Of a stretch of 6,040 nucleotides of DNA, positions 3,543 to 6,040 are shown in pieces. Source of the DNA: Gammaproteobacteria bacterium (GTDB lineage: Bacteria; Pseudomonadota; Gammaproteobacteria; SZUA-229); NCBI GenBank assembly GCA_026998145.1, contig JALTRC010000028.1, positions 1 to 6,040 of the forward strand. Direction: 5' to 3'. The notes beneath the pieces are model-generated. The model was not told the DNA's origin. It did not search any database and worked only from the letters and a program-made list of their open reading frames with translations. The first letter of the stretch is position 1. Every line of letters starts with the position of its first letter. The position numbers were made by a program, and so were the translations under genes.

Positions 3543-6040
3543 ATGAATATTTTCTCCAGATTTCGAGCCTCCTGTCTGATTGCTATCAGTCTGTTTGGCC
3601 TGTTTTTATTTACCAGTCAGCAAAGTTTTGCCGGTATGCGTCAGCCATCGGCTAACCGGGAGTGTGCAACCTGCCATATTATGTGGCTCAGTGAGTTTAA
3701 ACGTAAGGATGTTAAAACCCTGATCCCTTATGATCCCAAACCGGTGATGAAAACAGGTAAGCAGGATATTGCCAGTTCCGAACCAGTGTGCTTTTCCTGT
3801 CATGATGGTTTCGTACTGGAGTCAAGGGAGCTATGGGAAAAGGGTAAACACGCGCACCCTGTTGGGCAAATTCCGTCAGATAAGGTGAGTATCCCTATTG
3901 TTAAAGGTAAAAAGCTATTTCCTTTAAATGAGGATGGTCGAATGTATTGTGGTACCTGTCATTCTGCTCACGGTGTGGATTGGCAGCAAAATAAAACCGC
4001 TATATTTATGCGCGTGCGCAATGAGAATGGTCAGTTATGTATGGCCTGCCATAAAAATAAACTCAAAGGGCCTAAGCACGGTACCCATCCGGTTAAAAAG
4101 AAAATTCAGAAATTATTAAAAAAGGCACCGCTTAAATTAATGGCTGCGGGTGCGCGCTTTGGCCATGATGGTGAGTTAATTTGCCAAAGTTGTCACAATC
4201 CCCATGCAGCTCAAGAGAAAAAAATATTATTATTAAAAAATGACCGTTCTCAATTATGTGGCCAGTGTCATACGGATCGCTATGCTAAAAATCGTGCGGA
4301 AGCCGGAAGCATGCATACCCATCCGGTTAATATTAAACCGCAAACGGTGAAAGTGCCGGACAGTTTAATTAAGCAGGGTAGCAAGTTGAGTAAGGATGGT
4401 GAAGTTATCTGTCAGAGCTGTCATCGCCCCCATGATGCAAAATCGAATGGCGGCCTGCTGGTGGTTAAAAATGAAAAAGCCAGCCTGTGCCTGAATTGCC
4501 ACAGGGATAAACGTAAAGTTTTAGGCAGTAAACACGATATGGCTGAAGCGCGCCCGGAGTCACGCAATGTTCGAAATCAGCTGGCCAAAGAATCAGGAGC
4601 CTGTAGTGCCTGCCACCTTCCCCATAAGGGAGAAGGTTTGAAAATGTGGGCAAGGCCGATTGATAAAACCCAGGACCCCATGGCGGCACTGTGTTTAAGT
4701 TGTCATAACAAAAAAGGGATTGCGAAAAAACATACCACTGGAAAATATTCTCATCCGGTTGGTGTCAATATTTCACGTCTGAATCGTAAAGTGGATTTGC
4801 CTACCTTTGATAAAACGGGTATGAAACTGCTGAATGTAAAAGCAGGAAAAGTCAGTTGCGCCTCCTGCCATAACCCCCATCAGTGGAATGCAAAAGACGC
4901 GGATGATAAAGGTACAATAGGGGAAGCAGGAAATAATCGCACTCGATTTCTGCGTAAGCCTAATGGTGAGGATGCCGCTTTATGTAAAACCTGCCACCAG
5001 GAAAAATGGCGCATTGCCCGTAGCAAACATGATATGCGATTTATGGCGCCTGAGGCGAAAAATGCCATTGGCCAGACGGTTGCGGAATCGGGAATTTGTG
5101 GTGCCTGCCATCTTGTGCATAATGCGAAAGCCGAGCGCTTATGGGCGCGCTCCAATTTAGGCGATCAGGGGATCGGCTATGCAGCTTGCCTGGGATGCCA
5201 TAATGAAAAAGGTCTGGCAAAAAATAAAACCCTGGGCAAGCACTCTCATCCGTTGAATGTGCCAATTAAATCACTGGGTATTTCTGATGAGCATAAAAAA
5301 TGGACGCTTGATAATAAATCATCCGCAGAGGGGCCTTTAAAAGCGCTGCCCTTATATGATGAATCAGGCAGGCCCGTTGATAACAATGGTCGCGTAGGCT
5401 GTGGCAGTTGCCACGACCCCCATAGCTGGTCACAGCTGGCTTACAGACAGGCTAAAGATCCATCCCGCTTAGAAGGAGATACGGATAGTAGTTTTCTGCG
5501 TATTGCGGATCAGTCTCGCAGTGCTTTGTGTGTGAATTGCCATGTGGATAAAAAATCTATTTATCTGAGCAAGCATGATCTGACTGATGAGGCAGATGAT
5601 TATATAAAACGAGTGGATCGAAAAAATATTGACGGGGAAAATAAACTGGATAATGTTATTAATGATGGGGTGGCTGGAGTATGTATGCACTGTCATCAGC
5701 CCCACAATGCCAAAGGCGCAGCACTCTGGGCCAGGAACAAAGGTGATGAAGAGGCTCCTGTTGCAGCGCTATGTACAGATTGTCATCAGGAGGGTGGGCT
5801 GGCGGAAAATAAATTACCCGGTCAACATACTCATCCTTTACAGGTAGGCAGTAAGGCTATTGAGCATAATAAGGGGATTCCTTTTTTTGATAAAGATGGC
5901 AGGCGTGACCATAAAAATGGCAAGGTGGATTGTGCCAGTTGTCATAATCCCCATCAGTGGGATCCGAAAAATGCGAATCATAAATCGCCGGAAATTGCCG
6001 GTGAAGAAGGCACAACCTCAAGCAGCTTCCTGCGTAAAAC
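3543..6040 (+). CDS. Very large secreted multihaem cytochrome c, at least 19 haems (3' end outside window)
   Basis: The frame stays open from ATG 3543 to the window edge, giving 832 codons with no stop. The N-terminus is a Sec signal peptide: MNIFSRFRASC, a hydrophobic core to about residue 24, then SFA|G with cleavage near residue 30, so the product is exported. Nineteen CXXCH motifs start at Cys 41, 83, 136, 166, 214, 239, 290, 316, 354, 384, 439, 481, 519, 549, 620, 663, 714, 744 and 797. Apart from Cys11 in the signal peptide I see no cysteine outside these motifs. Many are paired (CXSCHNPH followed 25-43 residues later by LCXXCH), as in the doubled CXXCH family. Recurring SKHD and (S/T)HPV/HPL stretches probably give the distal histidines of bis-His haems. 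From about residue 290 the protein is a tandem of tetrahaem modules, and the window ends inside the fourth at SSFLRK, where the earlier modules have another haem shortly after. The likely role is long-range electron transfer or storage in the periplasm or at the cell surface. There is no lipobox, and no substrate can be assigned. Confidence 0.9.
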   Translation, partial: MNIFSRFRASCLIAISLFGLFLFTSQQSFAGMRQPSANRECATCHIMWLSEFKRKDVKTLIPYDPKPVMKTGKQDIASSEPVCFSCHDGFVLESRELWEKGKHAHPVGQIPSDKVSIPIVKGKKLFPLNEDGRMYCGTCHSAHGVDWQQNKTAIFMRVRNENGQLCMACHKNKLKGPKHGTHPVKKKIQKLLKKAPLKLMAAGARFGHDGELICQSCHNPHAAQEKKILLLKNDRSQLCGQCHTDRYAKNRAEAGSMHTHPVNIKPQTVKVPDSLIKQGSKLSKDGEVICQSCHRPHDAKSNGGLLVVKNEKASLCLNCHRDKRKVLGSKHDMAEARPESRNVRNQLAKESGACSACHLPHKGEGLKMWARPIDKTQDPMAALCLSCHNKKGIAKKHTTGKYSHPVGVNISRLNRKVDLPTFDKTGMKLLNVKAGKVSCASCHNPHQWNAKDADDKGTIGEAGNNRTRFLRKPNGEDAALCKTCHQEKWRIARSKHDMRFMAPEAKNAIGQTVAESGICGACHLVHNAKAERLWARSNLGDQGIGYAACLGCHNEKGLAKNKTLGKHSHPLNVPIKSLGISDEHKKWTLDNKSSAEGPLKALPLYDESGRPVDNNGRVGCGSCHDPHSWSQLAYRQAKDPSRLEGDTDSSFLRIADQSRSALCVNCHVDKKSIYLSKHDLTDEADDYIKRVDRKNIDGENKLDNVINDGVAGVCMHCHQPHNAKGAALWARNKGDEEAPVAALCTDCHQEGGLAENKLPGQHTHPLQVGSKAIEHNKGIPFFDKDGRRDHKNGKVDCASCHNPHQWDPKNANHKSPEIAGEEGTTSSSFLRK
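4410..6040 (+). repeat. Tandem tetrahaem modules inside the large cytochrome gene
   Basis: Units start at 4410, 4857, 5400 and 5931 (149, 181 and 177 codons, the last one cut by the window edge). Each runs in the order CXSCHXPH, an LCXXCHXDK/EK site, SKHDM/L, a second CXXCHXPH with LWAR or MWAR, then LCXXCH with GXAK and a SHPV/THPL stretch. From the second unit on the first haem is followed by FLRK or FLRI. Spacing between the last two haems is 30 residues in all three complete units, while the first pair widens from 26 to 42-43. The starts of units two and four are almost identical in protein (CASCHNPHQW) and close in DNA, pointing to internal duplication. Shorter related pairs occur upstream at Cys 136/166 and 214/239. 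Confidence 0.75.

Noticed and set aside
3606..5847. Short open frames on both strands within 3606-5847 (for example 3928-4119 plus, 4880-5155 minus, 5629-5847 plus)
   Set aside because: All lie inside the uninterrupted 832-codon haem protein frame, lack recognisable domains or ribosome sites, and are shadows of it.
4410..6040. CRISPR-like or non-coding direct repeats
   Set aside because: The repeats are long, diverged and in-frame haem modules of a coding sequence, with no short identical repeats and spacers.

Overview
The window is a compact, plus-strand block of electron-transfer genes from a bacterium. It is rich in c-type haem (CXXCH) proteins with Sec signal peptides, and is moderately AT-rich by eye, with A-rich lysine/asparagine codons. 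The organism cannot be named from this sequence. A Gram-negative, respiratory, probably proteobacterial host (gammaproteobacterium-like by general impression) is an inference only.

Layout. Positions 1-291 hold the C-terminal 96 residues of a membrane-anchored cytochrome c whose start lies upstream. Positions 297-460 hold a 164-bp imperfect palindrome with TTAA at both ends, which looks like a transposase-less miniature transposon (MITE). Then follow five tightly packed genes: a four-helix b-type cytochrome (485-1423), a 38-residue one-helix membrane protein (1420-1536, ATGA overlap), a two-helix membrane-anchored triheme cytochrome c (1553-2629), a secreted six-bladed NHL beta-propeller protein (2568-3539, overlapping its neighbour by 62 nt), and a very large multihaem cytochrome c (3543 to beyond 6040). 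The last one has no stop codon before the window ends. At least 832 residues and 19 CXXCH motifs are visible.

How the genes may work together (inference). The b-type cytochrome could exchange electrons with the quinone pool in the membrane. The membrane-anchored c-type proteins on either side of it could relay electrons, and the large multihaem protein could act as a long haem wire, store or terminal partner outside the inner membrane. The NHL propeller would be a soluble partner or scaffold. The small membrane protein is placed as a possible accessory subunit of the cytochrome b complex. No catalytic subunit, outer-membrane porin or lipoprotein signal is visible, so the direction of electron flow and the final donor or acceptor stay open.

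The most notable points are the large repeat-built cytochrome (tandem tetrahaem modules, open at the window edge), the unlisted small membrane gene, the palindromic element inside the gene cluster, and a WWRKS tail shared by two different membrane cytochromes.
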